Shown here piece by piece: positions 31,659-41,655 of a stretch of DNA of 42,610 nucleotides. Made by a program: the position numbers and the translations under genes. The stretch is from positions 1-42,610 of the forward strand of contig CAZBEO010000026.1 of NCBI GenBank assembly GCA_964490935.1, given 5' to 3'. The DNA comes from JAQVYB01 sp964490935. GTDB lineage: Bacteria; Verrucomicrobiota; Kiritimatiellia; RZYC01. A model generated the notes under the pieces. The model did not search any database. It saw only the letters and a program-made list of their open reading frames with translations, and was not told the DNA's origin. Each line of letters begins with the position of its first letter. The first letter of the stretch is position 1.

Positions 31659-33125
31659 ATGAACACTGGAAAAACATACCTCTCGGGGCTGTGGCTTGGC
31701 GTCATCGGCTTGGCCACCCTGCTCACCGCCTGCCACACCCCCAACGCTCCCTCCGAAGCCGGGCGCTCTTGGGTTGCGCCGGAATGGGCGGCAGCCCGCG
31801 AAAACCAGGAAGACTGGGCCACCATCCGCGCCCAAACTCTGAGCACCACCGGAACCCTGACCCTAGCCGAACTGGTGGATCAGGCCCTCCAAGCCAATCC
31901 CACCCTCGCGAACGGTTGGGCGCAGGCACGCCAGGCCGAAGCCCAAATGCAGCAGGCCCGCAGCGCCTACTATCCCTCGCTCTCCGCCAATGCCTCCTAT
32001 AAAGCCGGGCGCAGCGATAACAACACCCTGGGCGAAGCCACCTCGCTGACGCAATACGGCCCCGACGCCTCCATCAGTTGGCTGCTGCTGGATCTCGGCG
32101 GGCGCAGCGCACGGGTCAACGCGGGCATTGACCAGCTCTTGGCCTACAATTATCAGTACAACCAAACGCTGCAGGACCTGCTGCGTGACGTGCAAAACGC
32201 CTATTACAACCTCTACAGCGCACAGGCCGCCGTACAGGCCGCACAAAGCACCGTGGACTCTTCCGCCAAAACGCTCGAAGCCTCCCAGGCCCGCGAAGAG
32301 GCTGGCCTCGGCATCCACCTCGATGTACTGCAAGCCCAGACCGACCATGAGCAGGCCCTCTACAAACTCGAAAACACCCTCGCCATGGTCAAAACCGCCC
32401 AGGGCACCCTGGCCTCCACGCTTGGACTCCCCGCCGACGCCTCGCTCGAAATCGCCCCGCCTGAACAGGCCATGCCCGGCGTCACCAACCTGACCGAGGA
32501 GCGTATCGGCTCAATGATCGACCGCTCGCTGGAACGCCGCGCCGACATCGCCGCCGCACAGGCCGCCCTCCGCGCCGCCGAATACGCCGTCAAGGCCGCC
32601 AATTCCGATTACTGGCCCACTCTATCGGCCGGTGGACAGGCTGATAAAACCTGGAACCGCTTCGGAAACGACGCCCTTCCCGACACCGATTCCTACACCT
32701 ATCTCGGGTACCTCGGCCTTTCCTGGACTGTTTTCGACGGCTTCCTGAACGTCAACAAAAAACAGGAAGCCCTGGCCAAACAGGAGGCCCTTCGGGCGCA
32801 ACTGCGCAGCGCGGAGCTGGCCGCAGGCGCGAATGTCTGGAACAGCTTCTACAGCCTAAAGTCCGCTCTCAAGAAGCAGGTCTTCGCCCAGTCGGCGCTC
32901 GACTCCGCCAACGAAGCCTACAGCCAGGCGCTCGACAGCTACAACGCCGGTCTCAAAGACATCACCTTCCTGCTCTCTTCCCAAGCCTCCCAGGCCACCG
33001 CCAACAGTACCTTGGTGACTGCGGAAAACGAAATGTACATCGCCCTCGTGGCGCTGGCGCACGCCACCGGCTCCCTCAACGAGGATCAGAACGGCATCAA
33101 CACCTTCACCGTAACGGAGGAATAA
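31659..33125 (+). CDS. TolC/NodT-family outer-membrane efflux lipoprotein
   Basis: This 488-residue protein is the outer-membrane channel of the efflux system encoded with the next two genes. It starts with a lipoprotein signal (lipobox LTAC, Cys25). The mature part has two outer-membrane efflux repeats of long coiled-coil helices, each beginning with motifs such as LTLAELVDQALQANPTL and ERRADIAAAQAALRAAEY, with barrel strands like YYPSLSANASYKAG and YWPTLSAGGQAD. AAGGAG eight bases before the ATG supports the start; the frame extends to 31560 without a better one. TATAAT at 31522-31527 is a candidate -10 for the operon, with no clear -35. The membrane-fusion gene starts three bases after the stop. 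Confidence 0.9.
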   Translation: MNTGKTYLSGLWLGVIGLATLLTACHTPNAPSEAGRSWVAPEWAAARENQEDWATIRAQTLSTTGTLTLAELVDQALQANPTLANGWAQARQAEAQMQQARSAYYPSLSANASYKAGRSDNNTLGEATSLTQYGPDASISWLLLDLGGRSARVNAGIDQLLAYNYQYNQTLQDLLRDVQNAYYNLYSAQAAVQAAQSTVDSSAKTLEASQAREEAGLGIHLDVLQAQTDHEQALYKLENTLAMVKTAQGTLASTLGLPADASLEIAPPEQAMPGVTNLTEERIGSMIDRSLERRADIAAAQAALRAAEYAVKAANSDYWPTLSAGGQADKTWNRFGNDALPDTDSYTYLGYLGLSWTVFDGFLNVNKKQEALAKQEALRAQLRSAELAAGANVWNSFYSLKSALKKQVFAQSALDSANEAYSQALDSYNAGLKDITFLLSSQASQATANSTLVTAENEMYIALVALAHATGSLNEDQNGINTFTVTEE

Positions 33126-33128
33126 GTC

Positions 33129-34571
33129 ATGAAAAACAGTTCACGATGCAACAGAGTCATGGTCTTCACGGTTTGCCTGCTCATGCTGTGCGGGTGCCAC
33201 AAAAAAGAAGCCCCCAAACAGGAACGCCCCCCCTCCCCCGTGCAAACAGCCAAAGCACAAGTGGCCGACGTGCCCGTATACCTGCCCTCCTTCGGACGCC
33301 TCAAAGCCCTGAACGACGTGGACATCGTCGCCCAAGTCTCCGGCAAGGTGCTCGAAGCCCCGTTTGACGAGGGGACGCCCGTCAAACAGGGCGACGTGCT
33401 CTTCCGTATCGAGGACGACACGTACCGCGCGCTGGCCGAACAGGCTAAAGCCCGCGTGGCGGGCGACAAGGCCGCGCTCAAGCAGAAAAAGGCCACCCTG
33501 AAGCGCAATGAAACGCTGAAAGAACAATCGCTCATCTCCCAGGAAGACTACGATCAACTGCAAACGGACGTCGATGCCGCACAGGCCACCTTGGCCGCCG
33601 ACAAGGCCGCCTTGCTGCAGGCGCGCATCAACCTGAACTACTGCACGGTCACCTCGCCCGTCTTCGGCGTGACCGGAAAGCGCCTCGTCGATCCCGGCAA
33701 CATCGTGACCGCCGGAAACCAGAACATGGTCAATGTGCAAACCATTGACCCCCTCTACCTTGATTTTTCCGTGAGCGAAGCTTGGCTGGCCGACATTCAG
33801 AGCGCCATAGCGGCAGGGCCCGTGAAAGTCCTCGTTCTTCTCAAAGAAAATGCGGGCGAGGCCGGCATTTTCCACGGCACCCTCAAAATGATCAACAACA
33901 CCGTGGACACCCAGAGCGGGACCATCGCCCTGCGCGCCGTGGTCGAGAATGCCGATGCCAAGCTCTGGCCGGGCCAGTTTGTTACCGCCCTGCCCATTCT
34001 TCGCCAATTGGATAATGCCGTGGTGGTGCCGCTCTCGGCCATCGCGCAGGGCAAGGATGGCCCGTACGCCTATGTCATCAAGGACGGCAAAGCCGCCTTG
34101 GCCCCCGTGACGAAAGGGCCCGTGGTCGGAGAGGCCATCGTGATCACCGCCGGGCTGAAAAAAGAGGATGTCGTGGTTACCCAGGGCCAGATGGGCCTAT
34201 GGCCCGGCGCCTCGGTCAGCATTCAAACCACGCTCCAAAGTGACCAGGAATCCGCCATAAAAAAGAAACTGGCTGATCCCAACACGCTGATGATGATCAA
34301 GACCATGCTCGCCGCAGGAGCCACGCCCAACGAAGTCGAACTCTTTACCGGCATCCCCGCCGACCGCATCCAACCCTTTGTTCAACAAGCCGCACCCCCC
34401 GAAAAGGGACCCGACTCCGCCCTCATTAAAAAAATGCTGCAAGGCGGCATGAGCGAAGAGGAAGTCGCTAAGGTAACCGGCCTGACGACCGAAGCCATCC
34501 GCGGCCTTGACAAACCGTCCGATCAGCCCGCCGACAAGCCGGTCGATGCCTCAGCCAAAACCAATCCATAA
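33129..34571 (+). CDS. RND periplasmic adaptor lipoprotein with duplicated C-terminal motif
   Basis: This 480-residue protein is the membrane-fusion subunit that links pump and channel. A lipobox (LMLCGC, Cys23) anchors it to the inner membrane. Lipoyl-like halves (VDIVAQVSGKVLEAPFDEGTPVKQGDVLFRI and YCTVTSPVFGVTGKRLVDPGN) flank a helical hairpin, and beta-barrel and membrane-proximal domains follow up to about residue 367. The last 110 residues are not part of a normal adaptor: two 26-residue segments at 389-414 and 432-457 align without gaps (MIKTMLAAG.. and LIKKMLQGG.., each followed by EV and TG), as helix-turn-helix-like repeats, then a Pro/Lys/Asp-rich tail. Their role is unknown. Confidence 0.9.
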   Translation: MKNSSRCNRVMVFTVCLLMLCGCHKKEAPKQERPPSPVQTAKAQVADVPVYLPSFGRLKALNDVDIVAQVSGKVLEAPFDEGTPVKQGDVLFRIEDDTYRALAEQAKARVAGDKAALKQKKATLKRNETLKEQSLISQEDYDQLQTDVDAAQATLAADKAALLQARINLNYCTVTSPVFGVTGKRLVDPGNIVTAGNQNMVNVQTIDPLYLDFSVSEAWLADIQSAIAAGPVKVLVLLKENAGEAGIFHGTLKMINNTVDTQSGTIALRAVVENADAKLWPGQFVTALPILRQLDNAVVVPLSAIAQGKDGPYAYVIKDGKAALAPVTKGPVVGEAIVITAGLKKEDVVVTQGQMGLWPGASVSIQTTLQSDQESAIKKKLADPNTLMMIKTMLAAGATPNEVELFTGIPADRIQPFVQQAAPPEKGPDSALIKKMLQGGMSEEEVAKVTGLTTEAIRGLDKPSDQPADKPVDASAKTNP

Positions 34572-34593
34572 AACCACACGCCGGGGTGAAGTC

Positions 34594-37500
34594 ATGACCA
34601 TATCCGAACTGTTTATCCGAAAACCCATCATGACCGTCCTCCTGACGGTCCTGTTGATCGTTGTAGGAGTTGCCTCGTATCTGCAACTGCCGGTCAGCAG
34701 CCTGCCCAACGTGGATTATCCCGTAATGACCGTCAGCGCCTATTACCCCGGCGCTAGCCCGCAAACCATGGCCTCCGCCGTGGCCGGGCCGCTCGAAAAC
34801 GAACTCATGAGCATCAACGGCCTGCAATCCATCATCTCCGACAACAAGCCCGGCTCCACCAAAATCACCCTCACCTTTGAACTCGGACGCAGCGTGGACC
34901 TGATGGCCCCGGATGTGCAACGCGCCATTTCCGCCGCCCAACAAAACCTGCCCGATGACCTTCCTAGCCCACCCACCTACAGCAAGGACAACCCCTCCGA
35001 TCAGCCCATCATGTATATCATGGTCACCTCTGACACCCTCGTTCCCGGAGAGGTCTATGACTACGCCTACCGCTTCATCGGAAAACGCCTGAGCATGATC
35101 GAGGGCGTCTCGAAAGTGGACACCTGGGGCTCCAAAACCGCCATCCGCATCAAAATCTTTCCCGACAAACTCGCCTCCGTTAACCTGACCATGGCCGACA
35201 TTCAGAAAGCCCTGCAGGGTGGCACCTCTTCCCTGCCCGGCGGCAGCCTCGACAGCTCCAGTCATACCTACTCCATCGAACCCCAGGGGCAACTCAAAGT
35301 CGCCGCCGATTATGCCGATCTGATCGTGGCCTACCGCGACAGCGGACCAATCTATCTGCGCGACGTCGCCCACTGTGTGGACAGCGTGGACAACGATAAA
35401 GTGAACGTTCGATACGGCGTCACCGAGAGCGGGAACGTCTGGGGAGGCAGCACCTGCCTGCCCGTCTCACGCGCACCCGGTGCCAACACCGTCGCCGTCG
35501 TACAGCGCCTCCGCACGACCCTCGATGAACTGCGCACGGAAATTCCCGGCTCCATCAACATCGACATCCTCTTCGACAATTCCGTGCCGATCGTCCAATC
35601 CATTGATGACGTGCAAACCACCATCATCATCGCCATCATTCTTGTGGTGCTGATCATCTTTCTTTTCCTAGGGCGGATACGCGAAACCTTCATCCCCACC
35701 GTGGTTATTCCATCGCCCTGCTCGGCACCTTCATTGTGATGAAACCCATCAACTTCAGCCTCGACAACCTCTCCCTCATGGCCTTGGTCCTATCCGTCGG
35801 ATTTCTGGTGGACGACGCCATCGTCGTGCTGGAAAACACGATCCGTCACGTCGAGACGGGCCTTAAGCCCATTCCCGCCGCCATCAAGAGTATGTCCGAA
35901 CTCACCTTCACCGTCATTTCCACTAGCGTGGCCCTCGTGATCGTCTTTGTGCCCCTCGTCTTCATGGCCGGCGTCGTCGGAAAGAACTTCAAAGAATTCG
36001 CACTGACGGTCATCATCGCCATCGTCTGCTCCACCATCCTAGCCATGACGCTCACCCCCATGATGTGCTCGCGTATTCTGCGCTCCACCGCCGGACGCGA
36101 AACACGCACCCAAAAAATCGTGACGACCATCATCTCGGGCATCACGGCCAAATACGGCGTCCTCCTGCGCTTTGTGCTGAACCATAAATGGATATCGCTC
36201 CTCCTCTGGGCCGCCTGCATCGGCGGCACCGGCTACGTCTTCTCTCTGCTGCCGAAAGACTTCATTCCGCCCGGCGATACCGGCTGCGCCTTCGGCGCGA
36301 TGATGACCCCCATGGGCAGCTCATCCGACGACATGCTATCGCTCCAAAACCGGGTCGAGCAGGTCATCATGTGCAACACCAACGTACGCAACGTCCTCAC
36401 CGTGGCCAACCCCGTATCTGGGGCCGACAAGAGCACCGGCTATGTCGTCCTCACCCTCAGAGACAAAGACCGTGCACCCATTGATGCGGTCATGGCTCAA
36501 CTGAACCGCAACTTCTTCGGCATCAGCGAAGGCATGGTCTTTCTGGAACCGGTGGCCCTCATGAACCTGAGCGCCGGCGGCGAATCCACCGCCATGGGCA
36601 GCAAGTATTCCTATGCCATGCGCGGAAATGACCGCGACGAACTCTATGAATGCGCTGGAAAACTCCAGCAGGCCATGCAGCAGTTGCCCGGATTCTACGG
36701 CGTTCAGACCAGCGTAAAACTCAACATGCCTCAGTTAAATATCATCCTCGACCGCGACCGCGCATCCACCTACGGCATCACCGCGCAAGCCATCCTCAAC
36801 ACCCTCATGGCCGCCTATGCCCAGGGAAAAGCAACCTCCTACTATACCGATAACGACACCTATGACGTCGTCCCGCAGGTCAACGACGACTATTCGCAGA
36901 ACCCCGTCGACCTGCAACACCTCTGGGTCACCTCCCCGCTCACCGGCGAATCCGTTCCGCTCAGCTCCCTCGCACACTGGGAAGAAACCGTCGGCCCGCA
37001 GAACGTACCGCACAGCCAGCAACTCGATTCCGCCACCCTGTCCTTCAACTTGGACGCCTCGGTCCCTCTCGGCAACGCCACCAAGGCGCTCGACGACGCC
37101 GCACTCGCCATTCTGCCGCCCACCATCAGCGGGCAGCTTCAGGGTGAGGCCCAGGAATTTCAGGAAGCCATCAAGAGCCTCGTCATCCTGATGGGCGTGG
37201 CCATCTTCCTGATGTACGTCGTCCTCGGCATTCTCTACGAAAGCTACATCCATCCCTTCACCGTACTCACCACCCTGCCCGTGGCCGCCTTCGGCGGTGT
37301 GGCCACCCTCCTCCTCTTCAAACAGACCTGCAACCTCTACGCCTACATCGGACTCTTCATGCTCCTCGGCATCATTGCCAAAAACGGGATCATGATGGTG
37401 GACTTCGCCAAGCAATACATCGAAGAACACCCCGGCGCATCCGGCTTTGACGCCATCTACAACGCCTGCCTCATCCGCTTCCGCCCCATTCTCATGACCG

Positions 37501-37718
37501 GGCTCTCCACCATTATGGGCGCCATGCCCATCGCCATGGGCATTGGGGCCGATGGCGCATCCCGCATACCCCTCGGCCTCATCATTGTCGGCGGCATGCT
37601 CTTCGCCCAGGTCATCACCCTCTTCGTCACCCCCGGCATCTTCCTCTACATGCAGAAAATCCAGGACCACCTGGGCGAAGAAAAACGCAACGCAGAACTC
37701 GGCATGAACGAGATCTAA
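34594..37718 (+). pseudogene. RND efflux pump (HAE1/AcrB family), split by a one-base frameshift
   Basis: Two adjacent frames encode one RND pump. The first (34594-35739) gives the N-terminal span and porter domain, then TM2-TM3 (FIPTVVIP), and runs off into SPCSAPSL and a stop. The second frame (open from about 35712) resumes with IALLGTFIVMKPINFSLDNLSLMAL and the proton-relay motif GFLVDDAIVVLEN, and continues to the end. Inserting one C in ATTCCATC near 35710-35712 restores a 1041-residue protein, the normal length. Either the gene carries a recent one-base deletion or this is a sequencing error; no slippery sequence argues for programmed shifting. GGGGTGA precedes the ATG. It is the third gene of the efflux operon. 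Confidence 0.9.
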
Positions 37719-37780
37719 CCCTTCGTCAAACTTGGGATGCAGACCAACCCGTTGGGAGTATCAGAACCGGGATCGGATTG

Positions 37781-38398
37781 CTAATTAATCCAACCACCCG
37801 CTTGTTCGTTTTTCGCCTTTTTCTGGGCAGAATATAGTCGGTGCATGTAATGCCTGTATTTACCATTATCCGGTATCGGTATATTAAATTTTTTACCCAC
37901 GCTAACTCCGTGAATCCGTACCAACCCCCTCCTTGCCAAAAGGCTGGCAAGATCATCACCATCCGATATCGCTACAAATGCAAAATGCCTAGGCAATTCA
38001 CCATTACCCAGTGCCCTGCGCCAGCGGGTGTAAATCGTAAATGGCTTTTTTAGTTTTTCTTCGGTGAACTGGCGGGCCTGCTTTCCTATTTCCAGAGTCT
38101 TCTCGGGAGCTATACCAAAATATGAGGCCTGATTTAGAACACGTCCTGAGTGTACGCCATATGTTTCCGGGGCATCCACATAGTATAAGCGAAAAACATA
38201 TTCTTTGTCGTTGTGCCTCACGCGGAATGAGTCTCCGTCATTACATCTGTTGTCAATCAGTTGGCAGTTTTCCAAAATACTCCACTCCCCTGTCTTAATG
38301 GTCATCTGCTGGTCTGTTGATATCTCATGGGCACCAGAGACGGACGCTGCTACCGACAACCAAATGATATAAAATATTCTCTTAAAAATATAATTCAT
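37781..38398 (-). CDS. Exported staphylococcal-nuclease-like (SNase) protein
   Basis: This 205-residue protein has an N-terminal hydrophobic signal (about 22 residues, cleavage near SGA) and a thermonuclease fold. NDGDSFRV (53-60) and VFRLYYVDAPET (68-79) supply the Asp, Arg70, Asp75 and Glu78 that match the active-site residues of staphylococcal nuclease; a further arginine cluster TRWRRA (124-129) could provide the second catalytic Arg. It would cleave DNA or RNA in the periplasm or outside the cell. The gene is visibly richer in A and T than its neighbours, like the next gene, which suggests joint acquisition. It converges on the RND pump gene. Confidence 0.85.
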   Translation of the reverse strand: MNYIFKRIFYIIWLSVAASVSGAHEISTDQQMTIKTGEWSILENCQLIDNRCNDGDSFRVRHNDKEYVFRLYYVDAPETYGVHSGRVLNQASYFGIAPEKTLEIGKQARQFTEEKLKKPFTIYTRWRRALGNGELPRHFAFVAISDGDDLASLLARRGLVRIHGVSVGKKFNIPIPDNGKYRHYMHRLYSAQKKAKNEQAGGWIN

Positions 38399-38459
38399 GA
38401 TAATTCCATCCGTATTTAAGAAGCATTCAGGCCGGGGAAGAGGTGAATATCAGAAAGGG

Positions 38460-39554
38460 CTACTCAATGGTCCGATCCCATTTGTTCCACATATAAGACC
38501 GGGCCAGCCAGCACCTCGTGAACTCTTTGAGCATTGCTCCGGCAAGAGGTGGTGATGCTATGATGAGTGTGTTTTCGTCATTCTTCTGGAACGCGCTCGT
38601 TGAGAAATTTGCAGATCCCGTAACCACCGTTCGTGCATCTATAACAATCACTTTATGATGCATTTGATTTCCATTTGGGCTAATTCGCACATCGGCTCCA
38701 GCTTCCTTCAAGTCTGCCAATATGGCCTGAGATGAAAAATGGACCGCCAGCGTGTCATCAAGCATAATTTGTACACGGACACCATTCGTCATCCGCTCCT
38801 TCAGGGCTTCACTTATCAGATCACTGGTGTAGGAAAAGGCCAATATACTAATCTGGTTTGTGGCGGCATTGATCTCCTCAATGATTGCCGTTTCAAGGTC
38901 ATCTTCAGGGCTGAAGAAGGTTTTAACACGCACGTTACCAATCATCAGTTCGGGATGTGGTGTCGGCGTGGAGTTTCGCTTTCCAAATTTAATATTCCAG
39001 ATTTCGTTAAATTCAGATGCAAAGTTTTCAGCCAGTAAAGAGCTCTCGAGAACCAGCGCATTATTATCGTTTAAGTTGCTCCCTGATTTTGTGAAATTAT
39101 AGGAGCCGGTCCAGACCCTTCGCTCGTCAGCAATCATAAATTTGTTATGCATCAAAGCGGATTTGTTCTTGGCATATTTGAGTATCTTTTTTTTCTTCAT
39201 CTTTTTGAAAAGCCGTGCAACGGGGGCTCGCTCATCCGGTGCGCACTTGCTGTATATCGACAACCGAACTTTGACGCCCCTTTCATCTGCATTCAGGATT
39301 TCCTGAGCTACGGCAGGTATATCTAAGTTGTAAACACAGATATCGAGCGTGTTGGTTGCAGACTTTATGAAGTTAATAAGCCCATAGTAGATATTTGGGG
39401 ATGGACCGAGATACAAAATAATATCCGATTCGCCGGTGTGTTCCTTGATTTCAGACTGGCTGTAGAATTCTGGATATTGGGCGTAAAGCGCTGTGGTTAA
39501 GCAAGAGAGCAGAAGGATCATTATGATCATCTTGGTGTAGCTAAATCGTCTCAT
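38460..39554 (-). CDS. Exported phospholipase-D-superfamily protein with two HKD motifs
   Basis: This 364-residue protein has a signal peptide (IIMILLLSCLTTALYAQ) and two PLD half-domains. HKD one is HNKFMIADERRVWTGSYNF (H136, K138, D143); HKD two is HHKVIVIDARTVVTGSANF (H299, K301, D306). This pattern is shared by Nuc-type endonucleases, cardiolipin synthases and some toxins; the short length and secretion signal favour a nuclease or phosphodiesterase. The start at 39554 is chosen for the signal peptide; an earlier start at 39674 would place forty polar residues before it. It lies 61 bases before the SNase gene on the same strand, and the base composition of both is AT-richer than the flanks. 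Confidence 0.85.
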   Translation of the reverse strand: MRRFSYTKMIIMILLLSCLTTALYAQYPEFYSQSEIKEHTGESDIILYLGPSPNIYYGLINFIKSATNTLDICVYNLDIPAVAQEILNADERGVKVRLSIYSKCAPDERAPVARLFKKMKKKKILKYAKNKSALMHNKFMIADERRVWTGSYNFTKSGSNLNDNNALVLESSLLAENFASEFNEIWNIKFGKRNSTPTPHPELMIGNVRVKTFFSPEDDLETAIIEEINAATNQISILAFSYTSDLISEALKERMTNGVRVQIMLDDTLAVHFSSQAILADLKEAGADVRISPNGNQMHHKVIVIDARTVVTGSANFSTSAFQKNDENTLIIASPPLAGAMLKEFTRCWLARSYMWNKWDRTIE

Positions 39555-39693
39555 AAAATTGTTCCAAGTTGTTCGCAGGGAGGTTGTCAAAGGAATGCTA
39601 ACTAGAACCATCATAGTCGGTTGCCTGATCATTGTTAAATTTGACCAGCAATCCGCCGGGCGTTGGAACTGCACTATTCCACTCCTGCTGGAC

Positions 39694-39712
39694 GGCGCGC
39701 GGCTCGCGCGCC
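39694..39712. repeat. GC-rich hairpin between the PLD gene and fumC
   Basis: GGCGCGCG-GCT-CGCGCGCC is an 8-bp perfect stem with a three-base loop. It lies about 80 bases before fumC and about 140 bases before the PLD-like gene's start on the other strand. It may be a REP-like unit or a transcription block. Confidence 0.45.
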
Positions 39713-39793
39713 AGAAATGCCGTCTTGACCAACCTATACAACTGGACTAGCTTGAACTCATGATTTTACAGGCGATGAACGCTGGAGCCCATT

Positions 39794-41173
39794 ATGAATA
39801 CACGCACTGAAACCGACAGCATGGGGCCGATTGAAGTCCCCGCCAACTGCTACTGGGGCGCCCAAACCCAGCGCTCTCTTCTTCATTTTGATATAGGCCA
39901 CGAACGCATGCCCCTCGAAATCATCCATGCCTTCGGACTCCTCAAAAAAGCCGCCGCCCTGACCAATGCCGAACTCGGACAACAAGACGCCGAAACCACC
40001 CGCTGGATTGCGTCCGCTGCAGAAGAGGTCGCAGCGGGACTGCTCGACGATCACTTCCCCCTGCGCGTCTGGCAAACCGGCAGCGGGACGCAGACCAACA
40101 TGAACGTCAATGAAGTCATCGCCCGACGTGCCGTCGAACAGGCCGAGGAGGCCGGATCATCCCTCGAAAAAATCCACCCCAACAACGACGTCAACCGCTC
40201 GCAATCCTCGAACGACACCTTTCCCACCGCCATGCACATGGCCGTGGTTGACATGGCACACCAACGCCTCCTCCCCGAACTGACCCAACTAGCCGACGCA
40301 CTCGAAAAAAAGGCGCGCGCGTTTGGGCCGGTGGTAAAAATCGGGCGCACCCACCTTCAGGATGCTGTACCCCTCACCGTCGAGCAGGAATTTTCAGGCT
40401 ATGTCGCCCAGATTCGCGACGCCGTCGCGCGCCTTCAATGCGCACTGGAAGGCCTCTATGATCTCGCGCTCGGCGGAACGGCCGTGGGCACCGGCCTCAA
40501 CGCGCCGCCCGAATTCGGCGCCCGTGCGGCGGCCTGCATCGCCGAATTGACCGGCTATCCCTTCTGCACCGCCCCCAACAAATTTGCTGCACTCGCCGCA
40601 CACGACGCCCTCGCCGGATTCAGCGGAAGCCTGCGCACCCTTGCATCCGCCCTCATGAAAATCGCCAACGACATCCGCTGGCTGGCTTCCGGCCCACGCT
40701 GCGGAATCGGCGAGCTGATGCTGCCCGAGAATGAGCCCGGCTCCTCCATCATGCCCGGCAAGGTCAATCCAACGCAGTGCGAAGCCATGACGATGGTGGC
40801 CGTACAGGTGATGGGTCTGGATGCCGCCGTGGGATTTGCCGCCTCGCAGGGAAATTTTGAACTCAACGTATTCAAGCCGCTCATGGCCTTCAATGTGATT
40901 GAATCCTGCCGGCTCTTGGCCGATTGCAGCCGCAGTTTCCGTATGCACCTGGTGGAGGGCCTTCGGCTCAACCACGCACGCATCAACGAAAGCGTCCATC
41001 AGTCCCTCATGCTGGTCACCGCACTCAGCCCGCACCTCGGCTACGACAAAGCGGCTGAAATCGCGCATCATGCCTTCGAGCACGAACTCACCCTCCGGCA
41101 AGCCTGCATCGCCCTCGACTATTTATCCGCAGAAGAATTCGACCGCTACGTCCGCCCCGAGGATATGGTTTAA
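39794..41173 (+). CDS. fumC: Class II fumarate hydratase
   Basis: This 459-residue enzyme interconverts fumarate and malate in the TCA cycle or its reductive branch, without an iron-sulfur cluster. Family landmarks are all present: SGTQTNMNVNEV (fumarate site), HPNNDVNRSQSSNDTFPTAMH, GRTHLQDAVPLT, GTGLNAPPEF and the signature GSSIMPGKVNPTQCEA (316-331), whose loop holds the catalytic serine. Length is close to E. coli FumC (467). GGAG six bases before the ATG supports the start. It stands alone, flanked by repeat-bearing gaps on both sides. Confidence 0.97.
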   Translation: MNTRTETDSMGPIEVPANCYWGAQTQRSLLHFDIGHERMPLEIIHAFGLLKKAAALTNAELGQQDAETTRWIASAAEEVAAGLLDDHFPLRVWQTGSGTQTNMNVNEVIARRAVEQAEEAGSSLEKIHPNNDVNRSQSSNDTFPTAMHMAVVDMAHQRLLPELTQLADALEKKARAFGPVVKIGRTHLQDAVPLTVEQEFSGYVAQIRDAVARLQCALEGLYDLALGGTAVGTGLNAPPEFGARAAACIAELTGYPFCTAPNKFAALAAHDALAGFSGSLRTLASALMKIANDIRWLASGPRCGIGELMLPENEPGSSIMPGKVNPTQCEAMTMVAVQVMGLDAAVGFAASQGNFELNVFKPLMAFNVIESCRLLADCSRSFRMHLVEGLRLNHARINESVHQSLMLVTALSPHLGYDKAAEIAHHAFEHELTLRQACIALDYLSAEEFDRYVRPEDMV

Positions 41174-41304
41174 TCGTAAACACCCTGCCTCTAGTGGGGA
41201 GAATTCACCACAAAGAGCGCATAGAACACATAGAACGAAGCGGGGGCGGGGCCAGAGGCCGGAAGTCAGAAGCACGGAGGAATGAGGAGCATTTTCTGGC
41301 GGGA

Positions 41305-41361
41305 GGCGGCCATTTCTACCCTCTCGGGAGGGCCCGTGTCCCCACGGGCCGTGCGGAGAGT
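41305..41361 (-). repeat. Dispersed repeat, module B, copy 2
   Basis: Reverse complement of module B at 25021-25077, 53 of 57 bases identical with no gap. It retains both internal hairpins. It lies about 130 bases past fumC, after a stretch (41208-41240) of the CACAAAGAGCGCATAGAACA type that is often seen in decayed intergenic DNA of this kind of genome. Confidence 0.85.
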
Positions 41362-41419
41362 GAGTGCGATTCGGGAGGGCTGATGGCCCCGGAGGGCCCG
41401 AAGGGGCCAGGGAGAATAG

Positions 41420-41612
41420 CCCGGGGTCATCGGACCCCGGGAAGCCGACAAATAAAACACCATGCACCCCAGATGGGGTGCGCGAAACAAGCGTTGCAAG
41501 ATGCTGTTCATCAAAATATTCCCGCACCCCCTCCGGGGCATGGGATATTGGAGAATCAGAAACCCAGGGTCTACCGACCCTGGGCTATATGCCTTCACCC
41601 CATCCGGGGTGA
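41420..41612. repeat. Cluster of alternating tetraloop hairpins
   Basis: Four clear hairpins with four-base loops occur in two alternating types. Type 1: CCCGGGGTC-ATCG-GACCCCGGG (41420-41441) and CCCAGGGTC-TACC-GACCCTGGG (41563-41584). Type 2: GCACCCC-AGAT-GGGGTGC (41464-41481) and TCACCCC-ATCC-GGGGTGA (41595-41612). Bases that differ between members of a type change in both arms, so pairing is kept. A fifth, weaker stem lies at 41527-41538. The cluster sits between modules B and A of the dispersed repeat copy 2. Confidence 0.8.
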
Positions 41613-41655
41613 TAACACACGCGGACTTTTGTCGGTGGTGCCAATACTTTCTTCT

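Noticed and set aside
35600..35760. Programmed ribosomal frameshift in the RND gene
   Set aside because: No slippery heptamer or downstream hairpin is apparent, and RND pumps are not known to use frameshifting; a deletion or a sequencing error explains it.
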